DNA of 64,000 bases from Cyclobacterium amurskyense (GTDB lineage Bacteria > Bacteroidota > Bacteroidia > Cytophagales > Cyclobacteriaceae), in NCBI RefSeq assembly GCF_001050135.1, contig NZ_CP012040.1, positions 2,577,001-2,641,000 on the forward strand, in the 5' to 3' direction. The position numbers and the translations under genes were made by a program. The notes below the pieces were generated by a model. It was not told where the DNA came from. It saw only the letters and a program-made list of their open reading frames with translations, and searched no databases. Shown here one piece after another: positions 60,789 to 64,000 of the stretch (its first letter is position 1; every line of letters begins with the position of its first letter).

Positions 60789-62456
60789 ATGAAAAAACCT
60801 GTCATTATTACCTTTATAATTGGGCTAGTTTTGCTTGGTTTTTTTTATTTATTACCAGTATTGGTAAATAACTACCTGAATAAAAACGCAGAGCGAATTG
60901 TCAGTAATATGATCCTCCGGACCAGCGATTTTGTGGGGCATGAGGTTAATTTTGGAAAAATTAGGTTGGATTATAATTACCGTGGTACTTTTTTGAAAAT
61001 GGACTCGGTTAGTATTTACCCGGGTAAGGAGTTGATGGAGGAGGATAAGATCAAGTTCAACCTTTCTTTCAAAGAAGCCAGCTTGACGGGTTTTCAATGG
61101 GTGGATTTTTTGTTTTACAATAGCATCCATCTGGACTCTGCCTATATAGCTGATGTGGTCTTGGAGACAATTACTCCCGATCTGGAAGAAATAACTGATA
61201 AGATGGGGCAAGATGAAGGAAGTCAGGGAGAAAACTACAGGCTGATTGAACTTAACCATTTTCGGGTCAATAAAGCCGATTTTATTAATAAAGACAGCAA
61301 ATCAGATTCTACTAGACTATTGATAAATGACTTATTTGTATTTGCTGATGGGTTTAGTTTAAGTGATGAGGACATAAAGAGTCAGGAGGCAATATTTTCA
61401 GTAGATATTATAGAAGGTTATTTGGGTGAGGTGCAGCTTCATGTCAATGATTATATCAATGTGATACAAGCCAATGACCTATCCTTCAATACTGCAGAAC
61501 AAAGGCTGAGTATTGATAAGGGAGCCTTTAAAAACAAATTGAGAAAATATTCTTATATCAATCGGTTTGATAAAGAGACCAATTGGATGGAGGTGAACAA
61601 TGCCAGGCTGGAGATAACAGGCATGAATTTTCAATCCTATTTTAGAGAGGGAAAAATAGACGCAGATAATGTACAATTGGATCATTTGGAATTGGAGGTT
61701 TTCAGGGACAAAAGAAAAGTGGAGGATACCTCAAAAAGGCCCAAAATGATTCATGATATTGTCCATGACTTGCCTAAAAGCATTTGGTTGAAGGCAATCA
61801 ATTTTGAGAATGCGACAATTAGCTATCAGGAGAGGCCTGACACCAAGGCCCCTTCTTCTGGAAAGATCTTTTTCGATCAAGTCAATGGGGAGATTTTGGG
61901 CTTTACCAATTATGCGGAAAAGCTTTCGCAAAATGATACCCTAAGGATCACTGCTAAAGGAAGGTTAATGGGGGAAGGGCAGATTGATATGCAGGCTGAT
62001 TACCTGATCAATGACAGGGATGGGAAGTTCTTATTGGAGGGCAGTATTGGAGCAATGAATCTGACCAGTCTCAATAATATGATTATGCCAGCCACAAGAG
62101 TGGCACTGAAGCAAGGAAGGTTAGACAATCTTTACTTTAATATTACAGCAGATGACCTAGATGGCACAGGAGATGTCGTGGCAAGGTATTCTGATTTGAA
62201 AATAGAAATACTAGATAAAAATTATAAGCGAAATAAAAATGTTTTTAGGGATATTGGTGCTTTTCTTGCCAATACGCTTGTGATTAAGACGCATAACCCA
62301 CAAAAATCGGGAGACCTTCAGAAAGGCGAAGTGTATTTTCAGAGGGAAAAACACAAGTTTATTTTTCATTATTGGTGGAACCTGATATTAAGTGGGCTGA
62401 AATCAACAATTACTGGAGACACTGAGCAAGACCTACGCGAGAAGGCCGCCAATTAG
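60789..62456 (+). CDS. AsmA/DUF748-like large membrane-anchored protein
   Basis: ATG 60789 is chosen (555 residues) over the TTG at 60747. An N-terminal membrane segment (about 4-24) leads to a long periplasmic region of repeating beta strands with the pattern of AsmA/TamB-like proteins, for example EVNFGKIRLDYNYRGTFLKMDSVSIYP and TLRITAKGRLMGEGQIDM. A C-terminal segment SGLKSTITGD ends it. Such proteins probably bridge phospholipids between the membranes. It follows the transglycosylase after 60 bp on the same strand. The family is recognised only by pattern. Confidence 0.65.
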   Translation: MKKPVIITFIIGLVLLGFFYLLPVLVNNYLNKNAERIVSNMILRTSDFVGHEVNFGKIRLDYNYRGTFLKMDSVSIYPGKELMEEDKIKFNLSFKEASLTGFQWVDFLFYNSIHLDSAYIADVVLETITPDLEEITDKMGQDEGSQGENYRLIELNHFRVNKADFINKDSKSDSTRLLINDLFVFADGFSLSDEDIKSQEAIFSVDIIEGYLGEVQLHVNDYINVIQANDLSFNTAEQRLSIDKGAFKNKLRKYSYINRFDKETNWMEVNNARLEITGMNFQSYFREGKIDADNVQLDHLELEVFRDKRKVEDTSKRPKMIHDIVHDLPKSIWLKAINFENATISYQERPDTKAPSSGKIFFDQVNGEILGFTNYAEKLSQNDTLRITAKGRLMGEGQIDMQADYLINDRDGKFLLEGSIGAMNLTSLNNMIMPATRVALKQGRLDNLYFNITADDLDGTGDVVARYSDLKIEILDKNYKRNKNVFRDIGAFLANTLVIKTHNPQKSGDLQKGEVYFQREKHKFIFHYWWNLILSGLKSTITGDTEQDLREKAAN

Positions 62457-62722
62457 ATCCTTTACTAAAAATGAACCATTTGTATGATTTTAGGCTTATT
62501 CTAGTTATGTTCTTTTCAGTCGGGTTTATCTATGATTATTATAAATTATTCTGATCCATAAGGGTTGTGATGAGGTTTATGATTATGGAATTCTTCACCC
62601 TTCTTAGGATTGAAAAAACTTCAAAAAACAAAATTGTCCGGTGCTAGGACAGTAAATTTAGCAGCAATTAGAATAGTTAATACCTAATTTAGGTTAAACC
62701 AATACAAGCGAAAATCTATCCG
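62457..62722. other. Promoter region of uvrA
   Basis: This 266-base gap precedes uvrA. No LexA-like box or hairpin was seen with confidence. Confidence 0.35.
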
Positions 62723-64000
62723 ATGTCAGCAGAAAATCAACCTTCTCAAGAACATATTGAAATATATGGGGCCAGAGAGCATAACCTCAAAAACCTCGAC
62801 CTTACTTTACCTAGAAATAAATTGGTGGTGATTACTGGATTGAGTGGCAGTGGTAAAAGTTCACTGGCATTTGATACCATTTATGCGGAAGGCCAAAGAC
62901 GGTATATGGAAAGTTTTTCTGCCTATGCACGATCTTTTTTGGGGGGAATGGAAAGGCCTGATGTAGACAAAATCAATGGGCTTTCTCCAGTTATATCCAT
63001 TGAGCAAAAGACTACATCAAAAAATCCCAGATCCACTGTGGGTACCGTAACTGAGATTTACGATTTTATGCGTCTCCTGTATGCCAGGTCAGGTGAGGCT
63101 TATTCCTACCTTTCAGGTGAGAAGATGGTTCGGCAGACTGAAGATCAGATCGTAGAGCAGATTTTCAATGTCTTTTTGGACAAAAAACTATCCATTTTGG
63201 CCCCGGTAGTAAAGGGCCGGAAAGGGCACTATCGAGAATTGTTTGAGCAGATCCGTAAGATGGGGTATTCAAAAGTTCGGATAGATGGAGAAATAGTGGA
63301 GTTGGAGCCTAAAATGCAAGTAGACCGTTACAAGATCCATGATATAGAAATTGTGGTCGATAGGGTTCTTGCAGAAGAAGGAGACCGGTATAGGATCTCC
63401 CAATCATTAAAAACTGCCCTACAACATGGGAAAGGAATAATGATGCTACTTGATGAAGAAGGGGAAATACATCATTTTTCCAAATACCTGATGGACCCAC
63501 ATACGGGATTGAGTTATGATGAGCCGGCACCAAATTCTTTTTCCTTCAATAGTCCTTATGGAGCATGTCCTTCTTGCAATGGTCTGGGAGTAATTGAAGA
63601 AATTACTAGGGAAAGTGTAATTCCCGACCCCTCTTTGAGTATCAGTAGAGGTGGAATAGCCCCTTTGGGGGAATACAGAGACATTTGGATTTTTAAAAAA
63701 ATTGATGCCATTCTTAAGCGATACAAAGGCAGCCTGGCAACACCCATTGAGAAATTGGACGAAGAAGTAATACAGACCTTACTGTATGGTGATAAAATGG
63801 AAGTGGCAGTTGATTCTGTAAAATACCCTGGTACAAAGTGGAACACTACCTTTGAAGGAATTTTGAATTTCCTTCAGAAACAAAAAGAAGGAGGGTCTGA
63901 TAAAATCCAGAAATGGATCTCTGATTTCACAAGCACCAGAAAATGTCCCGAATGTGAGGGCTACCGACTTAAAAAAGAAGCACTTCATTTTAAGATAGCC
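62723..64000 (+). CDS. uvrA: Excinuclease ABC subunit A, N-terminal part
   Basis: The frame runs from ATG 62723 to the right edge, giving 426 codons of an expected ~940. Residues about 9-45 carry YGAREHNLKNLDLTLPRNK and Walker A GLSGSGKSS, then FDTIYAEGQRRYMESFSAYARSFL and the UvrB-binding region. A zinc-binding CPSCNGLG motif lies near 285, and CPECEGYRL near 410 is the next family motif before the cut. UvrA binds DNA lesions and starts nucleotide excision repair with UvrB and UvrC. No intact second half can be checked here. Confidence 0.97.
   Translation, partial: MSAENQPSQEHIEIYGAREHNLKNLDLTLPRNKLVVITGLSGSGKSSLAFDTIYAEGQRRYMESFSAYARSFLGGMERPDVDKINGLSPVISIEQKTTSKNPRSTVGTVTEIYDFMRLLYARSGEAYSYLSGEKMVRQTEDQIVEQIFNVFLDKKLSILAPVVKGRKGHYRELFEQIRKMGYSKVRIDGEIVELEPKMQVDRYKIHDIEIVVDRVLAEEGDRYRISQSLKTALQHGKGIMMLLDEEGEIHHFSKYLMDPHTGLSYDEPAPNSFSFNSPYGACPSCNGLGVIEEITRESVIPDPSLSISRGGIAPLGEYRDIWIFKKIDAILKRYKGSLATPIEKLDEEVIQTLLYGDKMEVAVDSVKYPGTKWNTTFEGILNFLQKQKEGGSDKIQKWISDFTSTRKCPECEGYRLKKEALHFKIA

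Noticed and set aside
1..64000. CRISPR arrays, rRNA, tRNA and prophage genes
   Set aside because: I looked for short regular repeats, clover-leaf-like sequences and phage structural genes and found none that I could support by eye; a tRNA scan would settle it.

Overview
The window looks like a chromosomal segment of a Bacteroidota bacterium, most probably a marine-type member of the Cytophagales / Cyclobacteriaceae. This is inferred from the AT-rich base composition, the absence of Shine-Dalgarno-like sites, a SusC/SusD pair controlled by an ECF sigma factor and FecR, a HmuY-type haem lipoprotein, many lipoproteins and several secreted glycosidases. No rRNA, tRNA, CRISPR array or prophage was seen. 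The two ends cut through genes: a type III PLP decarboxylase at the left and uvrA at the right.

Positions 1-12500 are an accessory region. A compact nuclease group (Mrr-like endonuclease, HNH endonuclease, thermonuclease) is followed by a broken AbiEi/DUF6088-like antitoxin that still has a perfect 33-bp palindromic operator. Next come an orphan membrane protein and an MBOAT O-acyltransferase with an SGNH-like partner. Three direct copies of a roughly 330-bp non-coding repeat, each ending in a hairpin, separate these gene groups like cassette borders. The thermonuclease tail is also duplicated exactly 500 bp upstream as a fossil. Further right are an AlkD-like protein, a SUMF1-domain protein, a thioredoxin fragment, a MetE-like methyltransferase and a CrtO-like membrane protein.

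Positions 12600-19500 hold an Mla-type lipid ABC transporter (mlaE-mlaF-mlaD, minus strand), a lipoprotein phosphoesterase, an FNT-family channel, a complete IS4-family insertion sequence with 9-bp target duplication, and an orphan LytTR response regulator.

Positions 19700-41600 contain a polysaccharide utilisation locus on the minus strand: ECF sigma, FecR, SusC, SusD, a GH172 (DUF2961) enzyme, a barrel lipoprotein of unknown family, a very large GH36-like protein with an inserted jelly-roll domain, and a second GH36-type enzyme. Divergent from it are a lipoprotein FAD oxidoreductase and, convergent with that, a nine-repeat FG-GAP/VCBS lipoprotein.

Positions 42100-49100 are a full haem-uptake locus, hmuTUV-hmuS-hmuR-hmuY. 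Three 21-bp operators share the same ATTAA core, and a hairpin between hmuS and hmuR suggests two transcription units.

Positions 49400-53000 hold a three-gene operon: a fatty-acid hydroxylase, a StlD/DarB-type ketosynthase fused to a haem-oxygenase-like diiron domain, and an uncharacterised protein. It is a candidate lipid or polyketide pathway without the usual DarA partner. After it come a quinone reductase, a divergent HxlR regulator/NmrA oxidoreductase pair with six operator half-sites, a four-carbon sugar-acid operon (GntP permease, DenD-like dehydrogenase, SDR), a LOG-family protein, a lytic transglycosylase, an AsmA-like protein and the start of uvrA.
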